A stretch of 64,000 nt of DNA, from NCBI GenBank assembly GCA_037367405.1, contig JAZKJV010010526.1:1-64000 (forward strand), written 5' to 3'. Under the pieces are notes generated by a model. The model did no database searches. It saw nothing but the letters and a program-made list of their open reading frames with translations, and was not told where the DNA came from. The stretch is from Ottelia alismoides. Its lineage: Eukaryota; Streptophyta; Magnoliopsida; Alismatales; Hydrocharitaceae. This document shows positions 1-11,137 of this stretch, in pieces (the first letter of the stretch is position 1; each line of letters starts with the position of its first letter). The position numbers and the translations under genes were made by a program.

Positions 1-541
1 TACTTAAAGGTGAGTTTGGGTGATTTGGAGTTTTTATTTGCAAGATATGGGTCTGTGAAGTTGAGATTTTTGCTTTTTATTTTGTGTATAAAATGTACAC
101 TGAGTATTATTTTTGTACAAACTCAATTTTGTAATTTTATTTATATTATTATCTACAACTTTCATGAACAAAGTTTCTTTATTTAATGAATAAATAACCA
201 TGTACAAAATAGGTGTCAAAAAATGCATAAATAATTGAATTAATAAATGAGGTATTTATTGTACACTGGCCCTTATCTCCCTCTACTTTTATTCCTTGTC
301 GACCAATTCCATGCTGGCCTTGGTCTCGGGGTTAGGGTCATAAAATATCTTCAATATTTTATTCCTTTTTCTTTTCTTCTCTTTATTCTATAATTTTTGG
401 CATTAAAAACCTTATATAATGTAAAATAAATACAATGAATAATGAATGCTATTATGTACAAATTAAGGCTATTTACATGCATTTGCTCGGGTTTTTAAGG
501 CCAAAATGATAGAATAAAGGTGATGAAATGGAGATTCATCA
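1..541 (-). repeat. 3' LTR of element m1 (partial, runs off left edge)
   Basis: Read on the minus strand, this LTR opens with TGATGAATC at position 541 and runs leftward out of the window. It matches the start of the LTR at 10361-10901 base for base apart from scattered substitutions and 1-2 base indels, about 97% by eye. That pairing identifies the two as LTRs of one minus-strand element. The polypurine tract lies immediately inside it at 542-554, which makes this the 3' LTR. The small divergence suggests a fairly young insertion, but no rate is applied here. Confidence 0.85.
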
Positions 542-577
542 CCCCCCTATACTTGCCTTTGCTAGTCCCTAGCAAAT
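542..577 (-). promoter_or_regulatory. Polypurine tract and pre-PPT stem-loop of m1
   Basis: Minus-strand AAGTATAGGGGGG (554 to 542) directly abuts the LTR start and has the form of a polypurine tract that primes plus-strand DNA synthesis. Just upstream on the same strand, 558-576 forms a perfect inverted repeat, TTTGCTAG / CTAGCAAA with a 3-base loop. The same stem-loop plus PPT arrangement precedes the LTRs at 14948 and 57801, and in degraded form 19483. Confidence 0.8.
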
Positions 578-2427
578 ACTTATGCAATAAGTACAAAAAG
601 AACAAAGAATAAGAAGAGAAGAAAAAGCAAAACTAAATTAAATTGATCAGTATTATTAAACTTATATGTACAAAATCAAAGTTTGGAGCCCAGGTTAGAC
701 CTTGGTGTGTAAATGTGTGTGGAACCTAGTCGGGAACCAAATTTAAAACACAACAGCCTTCGAGAGTCACAAAACTTGGTTCAAGTCACCTCAATAGCCA
801 GGTCAGAACTAGCCTACATCATACGCGAACCCTTATAACTATGAAGATGACTTGTACAGTGTAAGTGATGGTGGCTCTCCCCAACTGAAATGACAAAGGA
901 ACTGACTTCTCCAGAATGACAACCCAATGATTCCCTAATCCAACAGCTCTTTCCTCGAGGAGCGGGGTATTCCCTTCTAAGTTCAAGTGGCATCCGATTC
1001 AAGAGGAGGAGGTGAAGAGAAGAATGGACGGTAGCCAGTGTAGCTACCTATCCTGGGATGCAAGACCAGTGTAGTCAAGTCATCCAGCTGCAGGCTCACA
1101 TGGTATAACTTTGATGCTCAAGCTTGCTTATTTTCTATACAACATATATACATACTCCGACAGGCACTTCTTTTTTTTATTATTATTATTTTCAAGCCTG
1201 TCCACTTTTTTGGAGTTTTTTTTTTTCAAACATACTATTTACAGCAGCATTTACATAAGGACTTTTTCCTCTTGAGCCAGAAGACTATCCCTCTTTTGAA
1301 GCATTATTGCAACCCACACTCTCTTGTCGTTAGACCTCATGGCGATTGGACCAGGTTGGGGTGCACTTCCCTCCTAGACGAGGATGAATGTTTCCACCCG
1401 TGTGCGTCTCAGACTGGCAAATCCAACCCCCTCACCACTCCAACTGAGTTGAGCCAAGTGAAAGGTGCAAGTGTCCAAGTTAGGTCACGGTCGGCAAGAG
1501 TCATACGTGTGTTTCGAAAAGTTCTAGTTAGTCTACTGAGGTGACTTGAACCCAGCCCTGATTTCTCAAAGAATTAAGTCTGCATAGACTTGAAGTACCT
1601 TAAACCTAGTTCCCATAAGGTTCCAGTGCAATTAGGTGCAGTAAGGTCCAACCAAGCTCCAACCTTCGACTTTATTGGACTAGTTCAATTATCAAGCTCA
1701 ATCAAAGAAGATAAATGCAATGCAAATGCTATTTACAAATATGCAAAGAATAATGCAATTCTTCAAAGAATTTGAAAACAAGAGAAGAATTTTTACACAA
1801 AGATTTTTGTCAAATAAAAGAATAGAATATGTACAACTATTTACACTGGCGTCCTGCTTTATTTTAATGATTTTTAAAGAATTTAGAATTTAGTTTTTAT
1901 TTACAGGTATATATGTACACTTATTAAAGAATCTTGTTTATTATATTTTTTATTTAAAATAATAATATAGTATTTTAGTTATTTATTATATGTGACTATT
2001 CCTCAAACTTATTTGACACCAATTTTTCAAACAAATTTTTGAAACTATAGTCCAAAATAATTTTTACAAATATTTTGACAAACATGTTCACACATTTGAA
2101 AATCATTTTGCAACGGTTTTTCAAAACAGTATATATAGATTTCAAGATATTTTTGCAACCATTTATTTCACACAAAGAAAATAAATTTTACAAACCACAC
2201 ATTTTTACACAGGTTGAAAACATGTAATAAAACGTTTTCAAAATAGTTTTTAATAAATGTTCACGAAGCTTTTCACACTATTTTTCAAACATTTTGCAAA
2301 AAACATTTTCACCTGATTTATTAATCAGTATATACAAAATAGAATTCGAGGAATAATCACATCTCTTTTTATTAAGGGTTTTTTAATGAATTTAAAGAAT
2401 TATTAGCCATATTATTAAGAGAATACG

Positions 2428-2455
2428 AAAGTACGAGTTATGGCTAAAGTATATA
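2428..2455 (-). other. Conserved tail block of m1
   Basis: AGTACGAGTTATGGCTAAAG followed by TATATA recurs almost unchanged in the tails of all four Athila-like elements: 13354-13381, 23026-23050 (diverged), 48301-48327 and 55502-55529. It always lies next to the hairpin array. No known function is evident. It may be part of a structured 3' RNA region. Confidence 0.6.
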
Positions 2456-2465
2456 CATAGTATAT

Positions 2466-3005
2466 ACGACCCCCCTATACTTAGCTTGAGTTATGTCCTC
2501 ATAGATTGGAAAGAAAAGAGAAGACATAACTCGTACTGAGTATAGACAAGTCTAAAGAATATACGAATAAGAGATGAAGGAAATAGAAGTTGACCGCTCC
2601 CCCCTATACTTTGGATCAAGTAATCCTAAGTATAGCAGGATGTACACAAAGCAGGGAGGGTCAAGGGTGGGAATAAACAGATCAAAGAATCAACACATCC
2701 GAGGTGCACCCCCCTATACTTAGGACAAAGTACGTCCTAAGTACAGAAAACTGTCACATAGGGCGACACCCTTTTATTGAAATAAAGAAATATGAAAAGG
2801 AAAAGAAGAAAAGAAGAAAAGAAGAAAAGAGAGATATATACAGATTGATGAAAAGATCGTGGAGAATATGCGCATCACTCCCTTATACGTAGGGTGAGAT
2901 AGCCCTAAGTATAGGCAAGAACAGGAGTGACGAAAATGTGAAAGGAAAGAACAACTCGGTGCGTGCCCCCCTATACTAAGGACAAGGTACGTCCTAAGTG
3001 TAGAC
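2466..3005 (-). repeat. PPT-like hairpin array in m1 tail (5 units)
   Basis: Five units, starting near 2468, 2606, 2708, 2879 and 2965, have the plus-strand form CCCCCTATACTTAGG, then 8-12 bases, then CCTAAGTATAG. On the minus strand each is a short stem-loop followed by a G-run, so each repeats the core of the true PPT at 542-554. Stems carry compensating or single changes between units. The first unit is enlarged by a second inverted repeat, GAGTTATGTC / GACATAACTC. Confidence 0.75.
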
Positions 3006-3479
3006 ACAAAGATGTGGCGGTAGATCTGGGGCACACAAGACATATGGGAGGAAAAATGAAAAAGGTACACATATATACAAGCGGTGAAAAACGAGTAAAG
3101 TACAGGACGGTGTCTGGTAAGCGACTACCGTACTAACGTCGTCGTCTCCCTGTGAGAACGAGGACGCAACCAGAAGGTGAAAAGACACCCTGATATGCAG
3201 TCAGGTGGGAGTCAGCTACCGGGGATAATCAGATCAGAAAGTTGGATATCGGGTCCGGTAGCATGAAGCAGATGAACGACTCATATGGTCATCATGGGGG
3301 AATATAGCCGATACCGTAAGATCGGGAGGAACAAAAGAGCAATACAAACTCCTCCGGTCAATCAGAGTCCCAGATAGATATGAAATAAAGCGTATGAGAC
3401 TGTGTGATGCACGGTGGTGATATAATCTGAAAGTCACAAGAATACACCGAACAACACAATATGTGGCTCACTCATGCGA

Positions 3480-4690
3480 GGGTCCTCAAGGTGAGCAAAA
3501 TCAGAAAATAATCAGCGTACTTGGCTCTGTGCTCCATCAGATAGGAGACACAACCAGGGAGGAGACCGGGTAAAAAGCTCAGAAGACTCGGCTTCGTGCT
3601 CCCACAGATAGGAGACACAACCAAGGAGGAGACCAAGTAAGCAAATCAAAAGACTCGGCTTCGTGCTCCAACAGAAAGGAGACACCAGAAGTGAAACCGA
3701 GTACCTACAAGGTGATGTACCCTTCCGCAAATAACCCTCGGGGAATGGTACATACTAGTCAATGAATAATCAGAACAGAAGCTTACCCTTCCGAGGGTTG
3801 TTAAGGAGAGCAGGCTCAAAGGAGCTTGATCCATCAGACGGATCATAGAAACGGTCTCGGTAGGCGACAGATCGGCTACCAGCAGAAGAGACCGTCAAAT
3901 CAAGAAAGTGTGGCAACGTCCACAAATAACCCTCGGGGAGTAGGCTGCCAACTAGTCATGGGAATAGCAGATACCAGAAGCTCCACCTTGCGAGGACCAT
4001 CAAGGCGAGCAGACTCAAAGGAGTCTAATCAGATAGGTCCCACGATCCGCAGATCGAATACACAACTCGAGATGGGACCAAAAATCATGTATATCAGACG
4101 ACTCGATTCCGTGCTCCAACAGAAAGGAGACACAGTCAGAAGTGGGAACCGAGCGTAAAGAGAGTGTCGCAGTCTCCCGCCGATAGTCCTCGGAGAGTAC
4201 TGCGATCTAGGCAAAGAATAGTCAGAATGTGTCTCTACCTTGCGAGGGTCGTCAAGGAGAGCGGGCTCGAAGGAGCCGGATCCATCAGACGGATCCACAT
4301 AGTGGTCTCAGTAGTCGACAAGGCGGCTACCAACAGAAGAGACCAATCAGATCTGAAATATGTCATAGTCTCCCGCAGATAACCCTCGGGGAGCTATGAA
4401 CTAGGCATGGAATAATCAGAAAAGTGGAGCTCTGCCTTGCGAGGACCGTCAAGGAGAGAAGACTCAGATGAGTCTAATACATTGGCCTCGTGTACTGACA
4501 GGTCAGGCACACAATCACAGGGGGAGGCCAACCAAGCATATTATCCGACTTGGTTCCAGGTCCCATCACAATGGCGTCCAAAGCAGTGAATGAAACCGTA
4601 GTCCTAGAAATTGTCGCATTCTCCCGCAGATAGTCCTCGGGGAGGAATGCGAGATAGATCAATGTAGGTCATGGGAATGCTGGCAGGTCA
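3480..4690. repeat. Degenerate nested tandem repeats in m1
   Basis: Two periodicities are visible. At about 3525-3705 a roughly 67-bp unit repeats three times, marked by ACTCGGCTTCGTGCTCC, AACAGA and GGAGACAC. From 3735 a longer unit, marked by CCTCGGGGAG followed by a CTAG-containing word and AATAATCAGA, recurs at 3739, 3928, 4186, 4383 and 4635. Its spacing alternates between about 190 and 255 bp, so the true unit may be an AB dimer of about 450 bp. Where m2 has its polyprotein, m1 has this array. Confidence 0.65.
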
Positions 4691-6970
4691 TCTCAGGTCC
4701 TCAAAAACATTCAGTCATTCAATCATTTGGAGGGCATAAGATCATGTAAGGGAGAAAATAATCATGTCATTCATCAAACATCCCTTGGGTCAATCCAATC
4801 TGCTGAGATGGCACGAAAAATAGTCAGGAATCCTCTAAGTGCCAGGGTGGACTTGAGAGTCAGGAGATCAAGGATGGGTCTAATAGGAAGATGAGAGATC
4901 ATGTAGGGCTCGCACACCAATATCAGGAAGTCCAAATCAGAATAATCATTCAATCCTCAAAATCAAGATGGGTGGAACCTCAAGAAAGTTAGATCAATCA
5001 ATACTTATGAAGTCTTCATCGAATTATCGCATCATACCACATCCTCAATCTGGTGTGTGAGAACTAGAATTCCTCAATAATGCATCACACCTATGCTCTA
5101 TGCATCAGCAAAAATCCTCAATAAGCTCGTATGCATGTATCAAAGACAAATCACATCAATCTCAGCAACCTCAACATCATAGGCCCGACTTAGAAATAAT
5201 TTGTATAAATAATCCTCGATGCGGGCCTCATCATTATGCACAGCATTCCCGGGTAAAGGGAAAGATGATACGGGGGACACGAGGAATATGGATAAGAACG
5301 GTACACAAAGGGAAGTGGAGAAGCTGATTGAGCGGGCGTGCCAATATCATGGGTGGTAGAAGAGTGATACAGAGGGTACGAGGAGGGCGGGCGAGAAGAT
5401 CGGGACGTAGACAAAATTGGGTGCTCCACACGGGGTGGGAACACCGTCAAAATTGTGGTTCAAGGAGACCACTCTCCCTGAACCAGAGAATGATGATGGT
5501 ACGGAGAATACGAGGAGAGTGATAAAGAAGAGGGAAACAAAGGATTTGGCGAAGAATGATTGAGCTCAAGCGCCGATATCACGACTCAATGCAGATGAAG
5601 AGATATATGTATAAGATGGGTAGAGAGACTCAAAGACGAAAAATGCAAGACTCGCACGGACGGGACCGGCTACTCTAGTAATGAATGAAAAACACAATGA
5701 ACTCCAAGTCACAATTAATACACAAGGCAAACCCCCAATTCACCTACTCAACACAGTGAAGACCATCAGGTGACGATCATTTATCTTTTCGATTTTAGAG
5801 TTAGGTGGGATCACAAAAATTGTACAATCACTTAGGAGGCTCTGATGGGATTGGGCTCTACTCCTTAGTGTGTACGTGAGCACTTAAAACGCATCCAATG
5901 AGGGGGTTGCTCTCCCCAAGACAAGGAATCCATTACGTTTTATTTTTAAGTCCAATAGAGTTAGCAGTCTCGATTTTATTTAAGTTATCACTTTTTTTGG
6001 GTATTTTCAATGTACGTGCCTATCGAGGTTCCAATTTCCATTAAGCACCCTAGGTTGGCAAAAACAGAGGGGGAAGATCGGAAAAGCAATGCAAGTCGGA
6101 AAACGATGATGCATGCTAAGTAAGAAGACTTACAGTGCCTCCCAGCTATCTCCATGCGGGATGCATAACAGAATTTGAAACCTATGCTATATGCAAATGC
6201 AAACCGAAGAAATCGCCCTAGGTACAGGAATTGCTATTATCGTGAAGCACCACAAGTCGCTCATTCATCTCTAACCTCAAAAAGTCCGGTCTTGGCTCAC
6301 CCCTCCTCTGTGCTCAACACACTTGAGCTTAGGAGAAAGCGCTTTGTGGGGCTCGCTGTGGCACAAAGGCTAAAAGATAAATGAGCGGCTGTTTAGAGTT
6401 TGATCTAGGTCCAAAGCAAACTATAGGTACATGCAAATATTAGGGGGTTTGGACCTAACTCTACGAGCAAGCAACTCCTAAGCTAAGGCTCATTCACACA
6501 CAAAATAATAAAAATAAAATAAAAGAAAAGCGTCAAAAATCATCGAGGCCCCCAAGGGAACAATCCCTCGGGCACTGGACCTCGGGTGTCTTCGTGTACC
6601 TGTGAGAGTCCTGTATTATTACATATTAAATGTCACTCTCTCACATTAATATACATAATAAAATAAAATAAAATGCATGAAAATGAAGACTGTCTTAGTA
6701 AAATTCTCTTTCTTCTGTCCTGGATGCCCTCTCCTGTTGGCTGGCATAGAGGAGCCAACTCCACCTCGCTTGGGTGCATAGGTCCTCCTAAGAGGTCCTC
6801 CTCGCTCGGCGGTCCCTCACATCAAAGACAAAGGAAAGAAAAGGTCAGAGCAGTCAATCAAATAACATCAAAATAAAAAATAAAAACCAAACAAATAACT
6901 GAATCATGGACATGAGCAAATAATTGAATAAATGAACAAATAAGCTCACAAAAATCATACAAAATCCGTT

Positions 6971-6990
6971 GCCTCCCGGCAACGACGCCA
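6971..6990 (-). other. Primer-binding site of m1 (tRNA-Asp type)
   Basis: Minus-strand TGGCGTCGTTGCCGGGAGGC lies five bases inside the LTR end. It differs by single bases from TGGCGCCGTTGCCGGGGA, the complement of the plant tRNA-Asp 3' end used by many Athila/Tat-type elements. It fixes the element's orientation and the inner LTR boundary near 6996. Confidence 0.85.
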
Positions 6991-7261
6991 TTTAATGAAA
7001 GGGATCTTCTATCGGTCTAGAGTAATCCACACAAGGCGGGATCACAATGTCGCTGAGGTGACCAACAAAAGATCCCAAATCGATCAACAATTAACCCACA
7101 ATCAATATATGCAATAAATATCCAAAAATGTGGAGTTAAAATTTATTATAACTCTACAGGCAAATGTGTATAGGTGTAAGCACAGGTAGAGTTCTAACAC
7201 TGGGAGGCGAATGGTTGTATGTGATGGATCATTCAATTATTCAATCAATTGTTCATGTCCT

Positions 7262-7480
7262 TTTATTGTTTTTGTGGGGTTTTGGATTTTATATATATAT
7301 TTTTTTTATATTTTTGTTTTTATAATTTTTATATTTTTTTATATTTTATATATTTTTTTTATTTTAAGCATAGAATATAGATATATATATACATATAAGA
7401 TATATAAGATATATATAAAGAGATGTATATATAAGAAGAGAGAGGAGAGAGGAATAATATAGTATATATATATATACATA
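7262..7480. repeat. AT-rich low-complexity and (TA)n tract
   Basis: Runs of TTTTTATAT and ATATATA words within the 3' part of the m1 LTR. This is simple-sequence DNA; the 83-residue frame at 7211-7462 is made only of F, I and Y codons and is not a gene. Confidence 0.7.
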
Positions 7481-8214
7481 AATATAATTTTTTAGCTTTT
7501 TAATATTTTTCAAATTTTTTTGTTATTTTTCTGATATATTTCTAATTTTTATGTATTTTTAATTTCCAAAAATGTCCACAATATAGGACTAAATAAATAC
7601 CCGAATATAATTTGGGTTTTAAAATATAAAATAAACTCCAAAAATTCCCAAATTAATTTTAATACATTAATAATAATATAGAGATAATTATAAAAGAGAA
7701 AAATATATTTTTGGGGGTTTTTTAAGGATTTTTCTATTTTTGTTGGATTTTGGAGCTTTCTGATTTTTTTAATTTTCTATTTCTTATTTTTAGGGTTTTT
7801 TCAATTTCTGGACTCAATATATATATAATTATACCTTATATAATTTTTTTTGGAATTTTTCAAAATCATTTTCTAATTTTTTTGTATTTTCTAAATTAGA
7901 CAGTGCAAAAATGGCTCCTATTCCATTTTTTTATAATTAGGAAAAATGCGAAAAAATGCAAAACAAAATGTGGCGTGGAAGAGCATGGCATAAAACATCT
8001 ACCCTAATTTTTGTTGATTTTTAGAAGCCACTTACCTATTTTTAATAAATAGATAAAGACACAAAAATAAAACAGCCTGGCAAGGGTATTTTTGCAAATA
8101 TAATAAATTCCAGGGACATCGGTGCAAAAATACAACAGAGATAAATATTTATTTAAATTTTCAGAACTAATTTACAATTAACAAAAGCCGCCAGGGGTTA
8201 CATGCAATTTTCAC

Positions 8215-8244
8215 GCGCCTCACGTGGGACTGCACGTGAGGCGC
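8215..8244. repeat. Perfect 12-bp stem-loop with two G-box palindromes in m1 LTR
   Basis: GCGCCTCACGTG, then a 6-base loop, then CACGTGAGGCGC. Each arm contains CACGTG, the core bound by plant bHLH and bZIP factors. Similar ACGT-core stem-loops occur at matching positions in the other LTRs (28964-28990, 17345, 21810), so it is likely a conserved LTR part rather than chance. Confidence 0.75.
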
Positions 8245-8786
8245 GGAAGGACCTAAACGCAATTTCAAGAAACTCAGGGTCCTTTCTGCAAAATTTACAT
8301 TTATTTATAACGTGCTAATTATTTTACACAGGGTGGAATATGCAAATTACCCCCAATAGGCGCTTCATCCGACGGTTGATGTGAGTCACTAATACACGTG
8401 GCGCCTCCACGTGCGCCGATGATGCTTCGCCAATGAGCGGTGCAGATTAGATCTTGTGGGAGATCTGACGGTCTGGACAAGGTTCCATCGGACGGCTGTG
8501 AGTGAAACTGGGACCTGCTCTTCATCCAACGGCGGAGACGACGGCTGGAAGAACGGGGAAGAACGCTCGCCTGGGCGAGCTTCCTCCGGTGATGTTTCGC
8601 GTCTCCATCGACCATTGCTGCTCCAAAGTGTCCCAAAAGCTTCCTGGCAGAGTCTTATATTTGCTGGAGGTGGTAGGTCGGCCGGAGATGCCCTGGAGCG
8701 CCGCCACGAGCTCGGAGAAGGATGGCAGCTCCAGGTACCTCCGCCTGCTTGTAACTCGACTCCTGATGCTCCTTGGGGCACCTAAC

Positions 8787-9157
8787 CTGCACAGGAACGA
8801 AGCTTGGCTCGAGGCGGTGCTCCTCGGCCCAAAACTGAAGCTGTTAGCATAGGAAATGGGGTGAGGGCGGCGATGCTCCGGCGGAAGGCGGTGGAGGAGC
8901 TTCGATTCGCGGAACCAAGGAGGCTCCAGTTGATAGGAGGTGGCTGGAAGGTGGAGAAGGCATAGGGGAACGAAGTGGAGGCGTAGTGGTGGTCGGACAC
9001 AGTCGGAAACACGGTGAAAAGCTCGCCGGAGCGGAGCTCCGGCGAACTACGAAATAACTAAACTACACTAAACTACTAATCTAAATGCGAAATAAAATGC
9101 TGGAATAAAATGCTGATATGAAAATCTACCTAAAATGTAAAGGCGCAGCTCTTATAC
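8787..9157 (-). other. Candidate intron in m1 LTR leader
   Basis: On the minus strand the donor CCTCCAG|GTATAAG lies about 185 bases after the TATA box, and the acceptor CTGTGCAG|GTTAG lies 371 bases further on. LTRs p1 and p2 have a donor and acceptor in the same places (310 and 312 bases). Splicing is inferred from position and consensus only. Confidence 0.45.
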
Positions 9158-9339
9158 CTGGAGGGACTCCAGGGAGCAGGGTGGCTGCCGGAGCGCCACC
9201 GTGGGTGCAACCTCCGCCTCTCCGATCGATTCAAGGTGCTGGCGAGCTCCTCCTGTCACTAGGAACATCGCCGGGACCGAATTCTGGGATGGGATTGGCT
9301 GAAAGCTGACCAAATTTGGTGAGGGAGGCGGTGGTTCCT

Positions 9340-9347
9340 TATTTATA
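9340..9347 (-). promoter_or_regulatory. TATA box of m1 LTR
   Basis: Minus-strand TATAAATA stands in a GC-rich zone, preceded upstream by the ATTGGTCCACG / GGTCAAC words (plus 9555-9600) that also precede the TATA boxes of p1, p2 and B. A downstream GTGACAG word is shared with p1 and p2. Confidence 0.6.
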
Positions 9348-10901
9348 AACAGGCTGGGCACCCTTATTGACCGGGTCGTGGCGGCGCATCGGCGATATGT
9401 ACAAGAGATCCGAGATCTCGGCGGGAATCAGGGATGATCAGAGACGAAAATCCGTGAAGGGATGGAGCGCGATGGAGCACTGAGCCGAGCGGGAAAAATG
9501 GCAGAAATTCGGGGGACAAGACTCGTCTGACGGGGGTCAGAGGCGCAGGGGGAGTTGACCGGGGGTCAACTTTCCCTGGCCCCTGATTGGTCCACGTCAG
9601 ACTTATCTTGACCTATTTATTTAACGTATTAATTGAATTAATTAGGTTTTAATTATAAAATAAAAAATGTTTATAAAATAATATAGTATTTATTTATGAT
9701 TTTTATTTAATTTTTGAAGTTATTTTATTACGGTTTTATTAAAATAATGTATTTATAAGTATATTTATATTTATTTATTTTTATTTTGTTTATTTTATTT
9801 AATTATTTTTTGTCTTATTTTATAAATTTATAACTTATTTTTATGAGTATAAATATATTTTTATTTCATTTTTATGAGTTTATTTACATTTTTAAATAAA
9901 TATGTTTATGTATATGTAGGTATACTTGTAGGTATTGTACCTATATATTATATACATTTTATTTATTTGATGAATTTTATTTATTTTTTTTAGGATTTGT
10001 ATTTTTAATAAGTTATATATAATATATACATTATATAATAAAAATGAATAAAGAATAAAAGAATACAAATCCTTTTTATTTATGTACATATAGGTAGCAT
10101 AGGTATTTTTGCCTAGGTATTACCTAGGCTTATTTTATTTTGCAAATTAGTTTTGGTTTTATTCTAATGTTAATATGTACATGAATTATATACATTATCT
10201 ACAAAATTCTAAAAATATAATTTTGTAAGAAAAATAAATATTGAATAAAATGAATATTTTAATTAGGTATTATGTACAAGAAGGGCCAAAACCTAACTTC
10301 CACATATGGACTCCAAAAATTATGAAACCAATTTTATAAAATAGTTCTTGGAATGCTATATACAATTAAAGTGAGTTTGGGTGATTTGGAGTTTTTATTT
10401 GCAAGATATGGGTCTGTGAAGTTGAGATTTTTGCTTTTTATTTTGTGTATAAAATGTACACTGAGTATTATTTTTGTACAAACTCAATTTTGTAATTTAT
10501 TTATATTATTATCTACAACTTTCATGAACAAAGTTTCTTTATTTAATGAATAAATAGCCATGTACAAAATAGGTGTCAAAAAATGCATAAATAATTGGTA
10601 ACATAAATGAGGTATTTATTGTACACTGGCCCTTATCTCCCCCTACTTTATTCCTTGTTCGACCAATTCCATGTTGGCCTTGATCTCGGAGTTAGGGTCA
10701 TAAAATATCTTCAATATTTTATTCCTTTTTCTTTTCTTCTCTTTATTCTATAATTTTGGCATTAAAAACCTTATTTAATGTAAAATAAATACAATGAATA
10801 ATGAATGCTATTATTTACAAATTTAAGGCTATTTACATGCATTTGCGGGGGTTTTTAAGGCCAAAATGATAGAATAAAGGTGATGAAATGGAGATTCATC
10901 A

Positions 10902-11067
10902 CCGCCATCCAATCTGAGGCAGTTACGGTCATTCCTGGGGCATGTCGGTTTCTACCGACGATTCATTCATGATTTTAGCAGACTCGCCCGGCCGTTGACT
11001 GACCTACTGACGAAAGACACCGAGTTCCTTGTCGATAACAAGTGTATTTCGTCCTTTGATACTCTCA
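10902..11067 (+). pseudogene. Element A: C-terminal end of reverse transcriptase
   Basis: Frame 10902-11067 reads PPSNLRQLRSFLGHVGFYRR and continues FIHDFSRLARPL. This is the conserved RT-to-RNase H connection of Ty3/gypsy elements. It is cut on the left exactly where the m1 LTR ends at 10901. The rest of the RT should lie left of this window, beyond m1's 3' LTR. A stop codon (TAG, 11068-11070) follows at once, and the downstream RNase H is in another frame. Confidence 0.85.
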
Positions 11068-11090
11068 AGTAGTTATATATATATATATAG
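11068..11090. repeat. (TA)n microsatellite that breaks the RT-RNase H frame
   Basis: A TTATATATATATATATA tract separates the RT end (frame of 10902) from the RNase H (frame of 11090). It introduces stops and shifts the frame, so the polyprotein of element A cannot be read through here. Confidence 0.7.
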
Positions 11091-11137
11091 AGGCTCCTGT
11101 CCTTCAGCCGCCTGATTGGTCTCTCCCATTCGAGATC

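Larger units (their letters stand above)
578..6970 (-). mobile_element. Internal region of m1, a non-autonomous Athila-like LTR element
   Basis: This 6.4-kb interior lies between PPT and PBS, and I find no gag, protease, RT, RNase H or integrase on either strand. From the 3' end (low coordinates) it holds a conserved tail block (about 1255-1560, the inverse of 14026-14240), an A/T-rich degenerate stretch with TTTGCAAAAC-like words (1980-2340), PPT-like hairpins (2466-3005), tandem repeats (3480-4690) and a leader (about 5100-6970). The leader resembles 26570-27280 of element m2: both contain a TCTCCATG.GGGATGCA word and a GGGGTTGCTCTCCC word. Small open frames here have no recognisable domain. 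The element probably depended on proteins supplied by a relative. Confidence 0.7.
6996..10901 (-). repeat. 5' LTR of element m1 (about 3.9 kb)
   Basis: On the minus strand it opens with TGATGAATC at 10901 and ends in CA at 6996, next to the PBS. The first 541 bases match the 3' LTR at the window's left edge. Organisation on the minus strand is an AT-rich U3 (10900 to about 9600), a GC-rich promoter and leader zone (9590 to 8350) with TATAAATA at 9347-9340, a candidate intron, repeats of a GATC.GACGG word, a strong ACGT stem-loop, and an AT-rich 3' end. The 10902 side abuts RT sequence of element A, so m1 inserted there. Open frames in 8319-9361 are unrelated overlapping frames in GC-rich DNA and are not called as genes. 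Confidence 0.88.

Noticed and set aside
2466..3005. Regularly spaced short repeats resembling a CRISPR array
   Set aside because: Spacing is irregular, repeats are imperfect hairpins ending in PPT-like G-runs, and the setting is a plant LTR element.
6971..6990. Possible tRNA gene fragment
   Set aside because: Only the 18-20 bases complementary to a tRNA 3' end are present, next to an LTR end; this is a primer-binding site.
7211..7462. 83-residue F/I/Y-rich frame resembling a membrane protein
   Set aside because: It arises from TTTTATATTT simple sequence in the LTR.
8319..8852. Overlapping frames of 105-130 residues on both strands
   Set aside because: Same situation in the m1 LTR; mutual shadows without recognisable motifs.
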